A DNA stretch of 64,000 bases, taken from NCBI GenBank assembly GCA_039613835.1, contig CP154827.1, positions 1,590,001 through 1,654,000 on the forward strand, given 5' to 3'. Positions 10,301-20,642 of this stretch are shown here, piece after piece. Below the pieces are notes generated by a model. That model had not been told where the DNA came from. It did not search any database and saw only the letters and a list, made by a program, of their open reading frames with translations. The stretch's first letter is position 1, and each line of letters starts with the position of its first letter. The position numbers were made by a program, and so were the translations under genes. The stretch is from Acetobacteraceae bacterium (GTDB lineage: Bacteria; Pseudomonadota; Alphaproteobacteria; Acetobacterales; Acetobacteraceae).

Positions 10301-11138
10301 AGGCGGCGCGTCCGGCCTTTCTATAGGTCCGTCGCCGCATCATCAGACACGCCAGCCCGTAGCATAGGGCGGGCCCGACACTGATCCAGAATGAAGGCGG
10401 TGCATCAGTCCACCAGGAGAGGGCGATCCCCGCCCATGCCAATGTCAAAGCCAGCATGGCTGATGTGAAAACGCCCCTAAGTGGCGAGAAGCCAAGCCGC
10501 AATATCGTGGCCGCCGGGCCGACGAGCAGCGCGAAAACGAGCAGAATGCCGGTCATCATGGCGCAGATAGACGTCACCAACGCGACATCAAGCATGAAAA
10601 TCACCGCAATCCATCGTTTCCGCGCACCCTGAATTATGGCGAGATCAGGATCAAGACTGGCATGTAGCAGAGGCCGCGCGATCAACATCATGATGGCGAC
10701 ACCGATTGTCGAGATGGCGATGAGTGGCGTCAGCAAAGCGCGATCCACCCCGAACAGATTGCCGAATAAAAGTGATGTTGCGCTGCTGGCTGGCGATACC
10801 TGCCAGCTCAGAAACAAAAGCCCGATCCCGAGGCTCGCCGCGAGGACGAGGCCCGTCACACTATCCCGTGCGTGATCGGGCGGCTGGTCGGCCCGCGACG
10901 CGGAGGTGGCTTCCCACCCCATAAAGATGGCTGTGACGCAGGTGATGGCGAGCATCCCGGCAAGGGGCGACAGGCCGATCAGGACGGCACCTGTCGCGCC
11001 GGTAAAACCGACATGGGAGAGGGCGTGACCGGCGAAGCTCTGACCACGAAGCACCAGAAACCAGCCGGCCACGCCGCATGAGACCGCAATAAATGCCGAT
11101 GTCAGGAAAGCATGGCGCATGAAATCAAACTCAAACAT
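10290..11138 (-). CDS. znuB: Zinc ABC transporter, membrane permease
   Basis: The 282-residue protein has 7-9 hydrophobic segments and the ABC-3 family pattern, including 'FAGHALSHVGFTGATGAVLIG' near residues 35-55, the coupling-helix region. It forms the channel of a high-affinity Zn2+ (possibly Mn2+) importer with ZnuC and ZnuA. The start overlaps the 3' end of znuC by 8 bases. Length and helix count look intact. Zinc rather than manganese specificity is inferred from the adjacent Zur-type regulator. Confidence 0.92.
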   Translation of the reverse strand: MFEFDFMRHAFLTSAFIAVSCGVAGWFLVLRGQSFAGHALSHVGFTGATGAVLIGLSPLAGMLAITCVTAIFMGWEATSASRADQPPDHARDSVTGLVLAASLGIGLLFLSWQVSPASSATSLLFGNLFGVDRALLTPLIAISTIGVAIMMLIARPLLHASLDPDLAIIQGARKRWIAVIFMLDVALVTSICAMMTGILLVFALLVGPAATILRLGFSPLRGVFTSAMLALTLAWAGIALSWWTDAPPSFWISVGPALCYGLACLMMRRRTYRKAGRAASND

Positions 11139-11841
11139 CGGATTTTTCCAACCGACAATGCGTCAGGCGTAGGGCCAGATGAGGTGTGCGGCGGAAAGGG
11201 TCGAGGTGATGCGTGCTCATGAGAATCGTTAGACGAAGGTCCCGGCAGAGTCGTACCAGGAGGGAAGCGATCTGCTGTTGCCCCTCTGCATCGACACTCG
11301 TCATCGGCTCATCAAGGATCAGGATTTTGGGATGCGCCAGCAAGGCGACGGCCAGAAACACGCGCTGCTTTTCCCCACCCGAGAGAAGACCCATGGGCCG
11401 ATGCGCGAAGCCCGCCGCCCCGACAAGCTCAAGGGCGCGCGCCACATCCTTATGGCAGGCCGGGGAGAAATTGAGGGGGCCTAGACGGGCCCCACGCCAT
11501 GCCGATGTTACGTAGTCCAGCGCAGTTATTTGCGGCACGGGCATGCGACGTCCCTGGGGGAGGTAACCGATTCCACCCTGCCCCAAATGCGCGGCACGAC
11601 CGAGAATATTGACAGAGCCCGCCATATAAGGGTGCAGGCCAAGAATGGTGCGGAGAAATGTCGTCTTTCCGTGGCCATTCGCCCCCATCAGAACCGCCAA
11701 TTCCCCTTCATAGAGGCAAAGATCCGCATTTTCGAGGAGGACATGCTTCCCGTAACCGATGCGCAGGGCGGAAATCTCGATAACCGGCGGCCTAGAGGTT
11801 TCAATCTCATCCGACCGCCGGGCCGACACAAAATCTGTCAC
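11131..11841 (-). CDS. znuC: Zinc ABC transporter, ATP-binding subunit
   Basis: This is a complete ABC ATPase of 236 residues. Walker A is 'GANGHGKTT' near residue 54, the Q-loop is 'GYLPQGRR', the signature is 'LLSGGEKQRVFLA', Walker B is 'ILILDEP', and the switch His is in 'STHHLDPF'. It energises ZnuB in the cytoplasm. Its start overlaps the end of znuA by 4 bases, consistent with one znuA-znuC-znuB transcript. Confidence 0.94.
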   Translation of the reverse strand: MTDFVSARRSDEIETSRPPVIEISALRIGYGKHVLLENADLCLYEGELAVLMGANGHGKTTFLRTILGLHPYMAGSVNILGRAAHLGQGGIGYLPQGRRMPVPQITALDYVTSAWRGARLGPLNFSPACHKDVARALELVGAAGFAHRPMGLLSGGEKQRVFLAVALLAHPKILILDEPMTSVDAEGQQQIASLLVRLCRDLRLTILMSTHHLDPFRRTPHLALRLTHCRLEKSDV

Positions 11842-12728
11842 GGCAGGGCTTTGTCCAGAGCCGATAGCTGATCATTCATCCAATCCTGCCACCTTTTATT
11901 TTCAGGGGGATATTCCGCGCTGTAAATAATCGGAATGCCGGCTTGACGGGCTTTAACTTTCAAAGCATCGACCGATGGCGCGGACACGGTCGCGTTAACG
12001 ATGAAGACGCGAACATCATAGTTTTGAAAAGCCGTCTCCAGACGGGCGACATCCTGGGGCGACGGTTCCGCATGATGCATGATCGCCAGCGCGAACCGCT
12101 GATCAACCGTTATCATGCCAAGGGCCTCCAGAAGAAGCGCAGAGACAGGCTCGCTCTCCGCGACCCGGCTTCCCTGAAGCCGTTTTCGCATGACCGCAAT
12201 TCTGTCACGCAGGGAGGAGAGATCTTTTAAAAAACCATTCTGATTGGCGATGAGACGGTCACGATCCTGCGGCAAAATCTGCGTGAGTGTCGATGTCCAT
12301 TGTCGGGCGAAGCGTGTGACCACATCGAGACTGTCATAAAGATGCGGGTTGCGGCGCGCCACTTCCGGGGCGAGCGCACTAATGGTGATGATGGAAGACG
12401 GCGTTTTCCCGAGCGCGTGGATGGAACGGGCGGCCCAGTCATCATATCCGGCACCATTCACAATCACGTAATCCGCAGCGCTGAGCCGCTTGATCTGGCT
12501 TGCGGAAATCTGCTGAAAATGCGGGTCAATTGCTTGGCGTGTGGTCAGATCCTGCGTTACTATGACACCCGCACCCAGTTGCGACACGATATTGCACCAG
12601 ACGGCTTCAACGCAGATAACGCGCAGTGGATGCGCCGTCGCATTGTGGACACTGAGGAGGAGGGTCAGAAGAGCGATGGCGACGCTGCGCAATTGAACCC
12701 TCACAAACGTTACATAGTTACATCTCAT
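11838..12728 (-). CDS. znuA: Zinc ABC transporter, periplasmic binding protein
   Basis: The product begins with a signal peptide (hydrophobic core 'VAIALLTLLLSV', likely cleavage after 'NATA'), followed by an SBP_bac_9 (ZnuA) domain. The metal-site segment 'DPHFQQIS', a second His pair in 'AIMHHAEPSPQDVARLE', and the late 'PIIYSAEYPP' are visible. A long His-rich loop, common in zinc-specific members, is absent. Translation may instead start at GTG 12704. That would leave the GTTACAT direct repeat at 12709-12723 in the promoter and still give a complete signal peptide. The gene is divergent from zur. Confidence 0.88.
   Translation of the reverse strand: MRCNYVTFVRVQLRSVAIALLTLLLSVHNATAHPLRVICVEAVWCNIVSQLGAGVIVTQDLTTRQAIDPHFQQISASQIKRLSAADYVIVNGAGYDDWAARSIHALGKTPSSIITISALAPEVARRNPHLYDSLDVVTRFARQWTSTLTQILPQDRDRLIANQNGFLKDLSSLRDRIAVMRKRLQGSRVAESEPVSALLLEALGMITVDQRFALAIMHHAEPSPQDVARLETAFQNYDVRVFIVNATVSAPSVDALKVKARQAGIPIIYSAEYPPENKRWQDWMNDQLSALDKALP
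12709..12723. promoter_or_regulatory. Direct repeat in the znuA-zur divergent region, possible Zur operator
   Basis: GTTACAT occurs at 12709-12715 and again at 12717-12723, separated by one A. It sits between the divergent zinc importer and zur genes, where a Zur operator is expected. It is a direct rather than inverted repeat and is not a clear match to the alphaproteobacterial Zur palindrome, so the assignment is tentative. Confidence 0.3.
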
Positions 12729-12785
12729 TCCATGCGAATATAGAGGCCCACTTCTCGAAATGACAATCCAGGAATTAGCGCTGTC

Positions 12786-13335
12786 ATGAAAACATCCGGA
12801 AAAACCTCAGACGATCAACAGAAAATTGAAGCCATTCTCGCCGCGGCGGAAGAGAAGTGCAAAGCCAGCAATATCCGGATGACGGCTATCCGGCGTGAGG
12901 TTCTGCGCCTCATTTTATCGCATGACCGCCCCGTCGGTGCCTATGACATTCTGGAAGAGCTTAGGCTGACACGCCGAAATGCTGCACCCCCACCGTTTAC
13001 CGCGCCTTGGATTTTCTGCTGTCTCGCGGGTTGATTCACCGGCTTGAACGTCTGGCCGCTTTCATCGCCTGCTCTCACACGCGTGCTTTACACGGTCTGG
13101 ACGCGCCGCGGCACAAAGTGCAGTTTCTTATCTGCCTCCAATGCCACGATGTAAGGGGGGTTTGCGGCGGAGAAATAGAAGAGGCCATGCCGAGACCGCC
13201 GCAGCATCAGGTTTTACACGCCATCATTCCACTGTGGAAATTGAAGGCATCTGCGATCAATGCACGCACGATAACCTCCATACCGCCAGCGCCGTCAATT
13301 TGACGAAGCGCACTGCGCAGCAGGCAGACCTTTGA
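12786..13335 (+). pseudogene. zur: Fur-family zinc uptake regulator Zur, multiply frameshifted
   Basis: The first frame encodes the winged-helix start: 'AAAEEKCKASNIRMTAIRRE', then 'LRLILSHDRPVGAYDILEEL'. It breaks at the C5 run 12987-12991. The recognition helix 'TVYRALDFLLSRGLIHRLE' follows in the next frame. The zinc-site 'FLICLQCHDVR' and the terminal 'VEIEGICDQCTHDN' lie in further shifted frames, so at least three indels separate the start from the TGA at 13333-13335. The two CxxC pairs identify a structural-zinc Fur-family member, and the position beside znuA points to Zur. As written, no complete repressor can be made. Confidence 0.8.
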
Positions 13336-13937
13336 ACGCCGAATGGCGGGGAGACGAGGCGCAGACGCGGCAGGATGACGATGTTGTGCCCTGTTTCGCC
13401 TCACTTTGACGCGCCCTCCACGGCCCGATGCGCATTATTTGACGTCGTTTTTCAGACTGCTTTTGAAACGCGATCATTGTTTAACTTCGACAATTTTTTG
13501 GTCAGCTCGTGGCGCCCTTTCCGGCTTTCAGGCGGAAGACATTGAAAAGATTTGACTTTTTTATTGAATGAAATTAATATTCACTTAACAAAAGACATCA
13601 CAAAGCCTTGTATAAATAATAATGAAACAATTTTGTTGCCGCAAAAGCAAATGCCCATGTCATTGGCGAATTCTGACCGCACTTTATCAGGATTTATTCC
13701 CTTAAATCTGAGGTGAAAAGTCTGATGCATCGGGCCGGTTGAGCTGCGCGCGTCATCCGTTGAAAAAAGGGAACGCCCACGGCCCTTTTAAAGAGCGTCA
13801 ATCACGCATTTCGATAAAAATGACCTGCAGGAAATCGGCGTCTGCGCCGCGTTGATCGCCGCGCGCCCGCGTAATCGGGCTGATATCAGGGCAACGACTT
13901 CTCAGTTTTCTTCTTTACAAAATTTGAATGTGCGCCT
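13336..13937. other. Gene-free, AT-rich stretch
   Basis: No convincing reading frame was found between zur and the first GH39-type remnant. The part around 13540-13640 is clearly AT-rich. A weak inverted repeat, AAAAGGG at 13765-13771 with CCCTTTT at 13783-13789, might end the zur transcript, but it lacks a T tail beyond its own arm. Confidence 0.5.
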
Positions 13938-14534
13938 TACGTCGATTGCGGCTGTAATGTTGGCGAGGTGATGAATGATTGGTCCGTGCAGCATTATTTT
14001 GCTGGCAGGCAGCCATCAACATTATCCAACAATAACATTGTCACACAACATAATACAGTGTCGCAACTCCCAACGAACGGACGATTACAAGCGCGGACGC
14101 GAGACTATAATGCGAGCAGCGGCGGCATCACCCATAATATTGAGAATATGCCGTGGGCCGTTGCCTCATTTGAAGCGCGTCTCATCGTTGAAGGTGGTGA
14201 ACTCGGCACCCTGCTGCCACCGATCACGACGACTCCGGTCGCCCGGCAGCAAAATGCTATTTACACCATCACGGACCAGGAGGCGACGGAGGACACTGTC
14301 ACCCTTTACACATCGACGCTCGCCGACGGAAGCAACCCGCGACCGCCCGTCCAGTCACCGACACCAACGGAGCCCTCACCCGGATCTTTCTCAGTGTCGA
14401 AAAGATTGTCCAACGTGACGTTACTTTACTTAAATACGTTCCTCCAGGGGATCAACCTACCCGATGATTATTACGTAAAGGCCGGAAGCACCTACCTTGT
14501 CACACTCTCTCTTTCACCGAAAATCATTTTATAG
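13938..14534 (+). pseudogene. 3' remnant of a GH39-like glycosidase paralogue (tandem copy 1)
   Basis: The frame from TAC 13938 reads 'YVDCGCNVGEVMNDWSVQHYF'-like sequence and matches the C-terminal region of the next gene ('YVDSGRTVAQIADDWSVQHYF' near 16320-16385). The match continues through 'RDYNASSGGITHNI' versus 'RNYRESSGGVTLNI' and 'ASFEARLIVEGGELGTLLPP' versus 'ASIETHRLTEGADLSGILAP', ending near 'AGSTYLVTLSLS'. Only about 195 residues of this copy remain; its catalytic domain is absent upstream. The arrangement is best read as a tandem duplication in which the first copy lost its 5' part. Confidence 0.65.
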
Positions 14535-14620
14535 TCGTGAACGTATCAAGAAGCCGTTTTTCAGCGCCATTATCGGCTGGACTTTCGCCGGATATTTCAG
14601 GTTTTTGAGAAGACCCATAA

Positions 14621-17012
14621 TGGGACGAGTTCACCAAAGTGTGACTTTTCAAATCCGTGCTTTGCAAGATGGATTTCTCAACAATATTGTCAGTACAGCT
14701 GGGACAAATACGAACGTGGCGCTCGGCGATACAGACGGTGAAACGGTCATGTTGCAAATTAATTGGCAGCTTCTCTCGGCCTGAAATCAACAAATCTCAC
14801 ATATTTTTCAGGCGTAGATACCATCTGCGACCCATCACTTGATTTATCCCGCGGCGTTTTTGAACAGGCCGTCGCGGAATATAATTGTTTCAAGGTGAGG
14901 AAACCAGGCGCGCCCGAGAGGCCGCAAACTCCTCACAGAAACAATAATAACAATGTGGGACGTCCTGAATCATGCTCTCTATCAATATCAATTATAATTC
15001 TCAGGATTCATCGAAAGGCAATAACGGCCAGCTCAAGGATGTCGCGGGTGTCAATGGCTCGCCCATTTCCGTCATGCCCGGCTTCCCGGATTTGGAAGAT
15101 CAATTCAACCAGATGGGCATCACCCATATCCGTCTGCACGATATTTATGGTGTTGGCGACCTCGATAATGGGGCCGTCGCAGGTTTGCAGAATAATAATA
15201 ACCAGCTGATTCCGAATGTGCCAAATGCGCAGGCGGGGCAGGCACGTAATTTTATCGCGCGTTTCGACAATGCGCGCACCATCTACCCCAATGCCGCAAC
15301 GGGGATGAGCCAGGGCAATTATGATTTGGCTTTCAGAGACGCGAATTACGATATCACCGATGACTACATCCGTCGGATCATGAATAATAATGCGCGCGTC
15401 AACCCGCAGGGCATCAATCGCGAGGTCCTTTTTCGCCTTGGGCGAACCATCGATAGCGGTTATGTGATATCCGCCAATTTCGACATTTACGTGACCCTCG
15501 TCTCAACCCTCGTCCAACGTTACTCTCAGCAGCTCAATATGTCCGGCATCCCACGTAAAATTGCCTATTGGGAAATCTGAAATGAGCCCGATCTTACGTT
15601 TTTCTGGAACAGTAACGACCCCAATCGGTATTACGAGTTTTATTCAAAGATCGCCTGGAAGATCAAGGAACTTGACCCCAATGCCAAGGTCGGCGGGCCG
15701 GGCGTTGCGAATGGTTATAATCCGGGCGGCGCCTATCTGGACGGGCTTCTCTCCTTCTGTCGGTCAAACAATGTTCCGATCGACTTCCTCTCGTGGCATT
15801 ATTACGCGAATACGACATCGGACCCGCAAAATATCATTGATATCGGCAACAGCATCCAGAACAGCCTGCAACGCTATGGGTTTGGCAACGCGGAGAGCCT
15901 TTGCACCGAATGGAATTCAACGCCTCAGGCATCCACCAATGTCTTCACAAAGGTCCAATCCGCGCAAAATGCCCCTTACATCGCGTCATCTCTGATCTAT
16001 ATGCAGTCCTACAAGGTCGATCGCGCCTATTATTACCGAGGCGGCGCGCTCTCCTTCGGCTTATTCAATGATGAACCCAATCCGGTCAACCCGAATTTCA
16101 AAAGCTTTTGCACCTATGCCGCGCAGGCTTTCGCAATGTTCAATCAACTTAAACAAACGCCGAACTTTATGATGACGACAGACGCGTCGACCACGGGAGT
16201 CAGCATCCTCGCTGAGAAGGCGAGCAACATTGTCAAAATACTCGTTTCTAATCACCGCGTTGATCGCTCCCTCAGCCGGCCGAACGTCCCCCCCTCCCAA
16301 CAGAAGGCTGTATCGGCAGCACTATGTCGATTCCGGCCGCACGGTTGCACAAATTGCCGATGATTGGTCGGTGCAACATTATTTCGGTAGTAAAAATCCA
16401 GCGACGCTTCAAAATAATGATGTCGTCAACCGGAAGCCCCTTGCGCCGCAGATACCGAATAATGCCGAGCTCACCCCGCGCTCCCGGAATTACCGTGAAA
16501 GCTCAGGCGGCGTCACATTGAATATCACGAATCTTGCTCAGAATGTCGCATCCATTGAAACCCATCGACTCACGGAAGGTGCTGATCTCAGCGGCATACT
16601 GGCGCCCGTTGTGCAAAACGTTTCATTGAGGATGAATGGCTCAACCTGCGTGATCACCGACCCCGGCGCTGTGGAATACTCGGTAACGCCTTACACCCCC
16701 ACACTCGGCAATACGCCCGTTAGTCCCAATAACCCCACCATCCCCACGCCACCGCTCATTCCCGGCGGCGGTGCCCCGACAGGTAGAAGCGTTCACGTCG
16801 TTGGTCAGGAGGCAAATGTCTTCGGCAAACCCGTGCGCATTCCATCGCAATTTATACCTTCAAACATCGCTGTGAATGCTGGTTCGGTATGGACTTTTAA
16901 TATCGGCCTCGGTGGCGCTCGGATCATCAGTTTTACGGGGCGGCTCCAGGCTCACCCTTTACGGCTACAGTATCAGCATGGGCTGGCCCTGGCTCGTCCC
17001 GCATCGCGCTGA
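14621..17012 (+). pseudogene. GH39-like glycoside hydrolase, nonsense codon in the catalytic motif plus frameshifts
   Basis: The catalytic barrel lies in one frame from about 14972 to 16300: 'GFPDLEDQFNQMGITHIRLH', the acid/base motif WExxNEPD, 'FLSWHYYAN' and the nucleophile candidate 'ESLCTEWNST'. The Trp codon of WNEPD is TGA at 15578-15580, while the same frame stays clearly coding on both sides. An N-terminal segment ('FLNNIVSTAGTNTNVALGD', 14621-14900) is in two other frames. The C-terminal segment ('DWSVQHYFGSKNPATLQN' onward) is shifted near 16280. GH39 enzymes cleave beta-xylosides or related glycosides. No signal peptide is seen at the intact-looking start, and the substrate is unknown. 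Confidence 0.65.
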
Positions 17013-17566
17013 CAGTAACGTCCACTCAATCAGGATCTCTTAAAAATTTGGTAGGTCGGAGCGGAGCGGGTTTGGATATGAGACTCATATCGACAAACGG
17101 AACTTTTTATATATTGATACGACGATGATAGCGCAATCCTGAAGACGAGGCAGACGGCCTTTATGGCAGCAGAAAACGCGCCTGGCTATTCTCTCATGAT
17201 GAAGCATATCCGAGACAAACGGCGCGCGTCACGAAGGCCCTACCAAAATCGCGAGCGCTCTCTTCAGGTTACTCGGGACGCACACGACAAACATCGTGTG
17301 CGTCCATCCTGAATGACGGTGGATCAACTCGCGGAAGAATGGGCTTGGATCTCATTTCGAGGTCATCGACTATCACACCACAACAAAGCAATTCAGTATC
17401 AATGAGGAAGCGCTGCGCCAGCTTGGTTGAGAGATTTTACAAATGCTTTTGTCCCATATTGCAGATCCGGACAGGACATGCGATGCCCCTTTGCGGAGCA
17501 ACGTGACGCGCGCCGAAACCGGTCCAGGTGTGATGCGATGTGTTATGTTGAAAGTCAGACGAAGAT
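17013..17566. other. Gene-free stretch with one strong hairpin
   Basis: No supportable reading frame lies between the GH39-type gene and the asparaginase remnant. The only clear structure is the inverted repeat at about 17263-17313, listed separately. Confidence 0.5.
17263..17313. repeat. Long inverted repeat / hairpin, unassigned
   Basis: GGACGCACACGA at 17276-17287 and TCGTGTGCGTCC at 17294-17305 are perfect 12-base arms around a CAAACA loop. An outer pair, TTCAGG (from about 17263) and CCTGAA (just after 17307), extends the structure with a small internal loop. No T tract follows on either strand, so it is not a standard terminator. It could be a structured RNA or a protein site. Confidence 0.6.
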
Positions 17567-18596
17567 ATGCGCCTCCTGATTGCCGAAGTTGAGCGTGGGG
17601 GACGCGTTGAGTCGCGCCATTATGGAAGCATCGCCATCGTCGATGCTTCCGGACGGGACGTGCTCGCCCAGGGCGACACGACAATGGCCGTGTTTCCGCG
17701 TTCCACCGTCAAACCACTCCTCGCCCTGCCATTGGTGGAAAGCGGGGCCGCATCCCGTCTGAAGCTGACGGATTCCGAACTGGCCGTCATTTGTGCCTCG
17801 CATAATGGGGAGGAAGCCCATACTCGGACGGTCGCGGGCATCCTTCAGCGCGCGGGGGCCACAGTCGCCTGTCTGGAATGCGGCGCACATTGGCCGCTCG
17901 GGGATAAAGCGTGCCACGATCTGGCCGCTCAAGAGGGCTAACCTTCAGCGCTGCATAATAATTGTTCCGGCAAGCATGCCGGTCTGGTCTGCCTCGCTCT
18001 GGACCAGCAGCTCGACCCTGAAAATTACGTAGCGCCGGAGCACCCCGTGCAAAAACAGGTCACGGCAGCTCTCGCGGCAATGACTGATACACCGCATGAC
18101 GCCTATAATCGGGGGGTAGATGGTTGCTCCATGCCGACTTACGCGATCCCGCTGCGTCAGCTCGCACATGGTTTTACGCGTTTCGGCGCGAGCGATACGC
18201 TGGAAGCAGATCGTGGCAAGGCCGCGGCAAGGCTGCGTGCCGCCATCGCGGCCGCGCCCTTCATGCTGGCGAGGACGGACCGGTTCGATACGAGGTTGAT
18301 CACCCATTTCGGCAGGCGCGTTTTCTGTAAAATGGGTGCTGAAGGTGTCATGGTCGCCTCCGTACCGGATGTCGGGCTTGGCATCGCCATTAAAGTGGAA
18401 GATGGCGCCAATCGTGCCGCTGAGGTTGCCCTTGCCGCCTTTCTGCAAAAAAATTCCCGCCCTGACCGGGTCGGATGAGGATCACACCCTTCTGGCATCA
18501 CTCAGCCGCGCACCCCTCAAAAACTGGAACGGGCTGGAAGTCGGCTGTATCCGCGCATCCGAAACCCTCGGCCGGTTACAACTTCATTCAGGCTGA
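17567..18596 (+). pseudogene. L-asparaginase II-family protein (AnsA-type), nonsense codon and frameshift
   Basis: The family hallmarks are present: 'FPRSTVKPLLALPLVESGAA' near residue 45, 'ICASHNGEEAHT', 'CGAHWPL', 'HNNCSGKHAG', and 'DGCSMPTYAIPL'. These enzymes hydrolyse asparagine to aspartate and ammonia. The frame is interrupted by TAA at 17939-17941, just before 'PSALHNNCSGKHAG', which continues in the same frame; a CAA-to-TAA change explains it. Near the end, the A7 run at 18447-18453 shifts the frame, after which 'LASLSRAPLKNWNGLEVG' completes the usual C-terminus to 18596. Two independent lesions favour genuine decay. Confidence 0.8.
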
Positions 18597-19154
18597 ACCA
18601 ATCCCGGGTTACGTCATGGTCACGGCTGAGCGTGAATAAGATCGCCGCGATCACTTGCTTGCATCATAATTGAAGCTGTAAAGCTCGGATCCTTCCCTTT
18701 TCTACAGCCTTTGCTTGAGGGGATGGCGGCAAAGCATGTATAATCCGGTTTAATCCTACGGCACGTTGCCATTCTGCGCAAAATCGTCTCCGAATTCCAC
18801 GCCTCAACTTTCGTTTGTTTTACAGGGGTCACTCCCGTCAAGCCCCCATTGCTCGGGCAACCTGCCCCGTGGCCGAATAAACCCGACAATAATGCAAGCC
18901 CGTCCTTGTCCCCTCTGATCAATCAAACCGCTCATCATGCGATGAATCCGTACCCGCCGACCTTAAGCGCCTTCTGATGACTGTATAAATAACGCGATTC
19001 AATCGTAGAATTTCCGAATCCTTTTGCGACTTTAACGAGCGCTTACAGCACCAGGAAATTTACAGAATGCGCGATTTCTGTTAACTTAAAATTCACTATC
19101 AATTACGACCGTAGAATTCCCATCCAAACCAATATTCGTAATAAAGATTAAAAT
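18597..19154. other. Stretch without a supported gene
   Basis: A Pro/Asn-rich frame at about 18820-18980 ('TPVKPPLLGQPAPWPNKPDN') could be the tail of a lost gene, but nothing upstream connects to it. A minus-strand frame at 18620-18922 has no family resemblance. The last 150 bases before 19155 are AT-rich and probably hold the promoter of the following glycosyltransferase gene. Confidence 0.4.
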
Positions 19155-20101
19155 ATGAGCGTATGCCTTGTCACAATAGAAAGAAATAAAAACCTCTATT
19201 TAAACGAGTGGCTCTCATATCACCGTACTATTGGTGTTGATAAAGTCTACTTCTATTGCAATGATGATGACCAGGTATCCATGTACAGGACTGTTTTACC
19301 ATGGATTGAGTCAGGTTTTATTGAGTTCAGGCATCACCCTTCTATTGGGCAGCAGTGGGAAGCTTACATGCACTGGGCACATGTGCATTATCACGACCAC
19401 GGATGGATAAGTTTTCTTGATGTTGACGAGTTTATCACGCTCCCTCGTCATGCGACATTGCAAGAATACTTATGGTCGTTCCCGCATGATGTTGATGTTA
19501 TCTACCTGAATTGGTTCAATTTTGGGCATAACGATATTGAAAAACAATCCGCCGATCGCGTCCTGCAATTATTCACAAAACGTCGCGCCCTGATGAGTGA
19601 ACAAACGAAAATTTTAGTACGCTCGACAGCTCTCGATCTGCCTTTCCTTATGCATCACCCATGTCCCATCCAGCATGGCATTGGTTACCATTTTTTGAAA
19701 ATAATCCTTTCAACCCACGAGGCGTCAACCGCGTATTCTCCGATGACACGCCATTTTGGAATATCAACGCCTCTGAAATCACCCCTGAAATTTCCGATCG
19801 GATGCGCGTAGCCGCAAGTGTTTCGCATTTTTACATGCGTCATACTGATTATTATCAAGAACGTGTGGACCGTGGTCTTGCGCTTCTAGCCCGCACCGGA
19901 AACAATAGTTTCCTCCTCCACTGGAAGCAGAAACTGGATAGTGGTGAGTATCTCACGGAGATGAAAGAGGCGAATGCCGTGGAGGATCTTTTCTCCGTGA
20001 CTGGTCAATTACCCGATATGGACAGTCGCATAACGGTATTTTCCTTTGACATCACGAGGCGTCCAATCGTCCAGCAAGTTTCAGGTGTGAGGGAACGATA
20101 A
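19155..20101 (+). pseudogene. Glycosyltransferase family 2/92-like protein, frameshifted
   Basis: The product starts 'MSVCLVTIERNKNLYLNEWL' and shows the GT92/Glyco_tranf_2_4 pattern: 'YHRTIGVDKVYFYCNDDD', then 'WISFLDVDEFITL' with the DxD metal site, and 'VIYLNWFNFGHND'. The frame breaks near 19662. It resumes one frame over at 'WHWLPFFENNPFN' and runs through 'AASVSHFYMRHTDYYQERV' to a TAA at 20099-20101. Together the parts give about 315 residues, close to a full family member. The gene is visibly more AT-rich than its neighbours, which suggests horizontal origin. Its acceptor is unknown; a surface polysaccharide is a reasonable guess. Confidence 0.65.
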
Positions 20102-20642
20102 GGGACAGCTAAAGCCTGTTTCCCTAAGTCCCGCGTCATTCATCAACGTAGCGCCCTCGCAACCCCGTGGAAGCGGACTTGCAACATGACAAGCATCACG
20201 CCTGCGCATCCTGTGCAAGAGAGGACTATTCAGACAGGGCTAGAAGCTGAAATTATCATGCGGGCACTTCCGGAGCCTACGATGCCAGAAGAAAATGAAG
20301 CCACGCAGATTGCATAATAGCTCAGTCAATTATCCGCCAACACGGTTAGCCGTCACAACATGTCAATGCCCCCGCTGACGTCTGCAAACCGAGTCGCGGG
20401 AAGCGTCAGAGGGTAGGTGCGAGATTTTAATATCGGCACGTCATGGAAGCATCTTACCCAGCGCATCCCTGAAAAACATATGTCATATCAATAGATTATA
20501 AAAAATAACTGCTGTCATCGCGGCAGATTTCCGAGCTTCCCCAACACCCTGGATGGCAATATCGCCCCCCCCCGACATCACCGGCCAAAAAGCTTGCGTT
20601 CACCTTTTATTCGTTCCTATTGTGTTCTCATGGAGGCGTTTC
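20102..20642. other. Stretch without a firm gene
   Basis: One short frame (20186-20317, 43 codons, 'MTSITPAHPVQERTIQTGLE') is possible but has no family match and no good Shine-Dalgarno. A C9 run lies near 20565. The final 25 bases include TGGAGG, the ribosome-binding site of imuA. Confidence 0.4.

Noticed and set aside
15578..15580. UGA read as tryptophan (recoded genetic code)
   Set aside because: UGA serves as the normal stop of many intact genes here (for example metK, hemE and etfB), and other genes carry TAG or TAA nonsense, so a point mutation is the simpler explanation.
18620..18922. A 100-codon minus-strand frame between the asparaginase and glycosyltransferase remnants
   Set aside because: No Shine-Dalgarno, no family resemblance and atypical composition; treated as non-coding.
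13336..20642. Insertion sequence or prophage as cause of the gene-poor region
   Set aside because: No transposase, integrase or phage gene and no matched terminal repeats with target duplication were seen.
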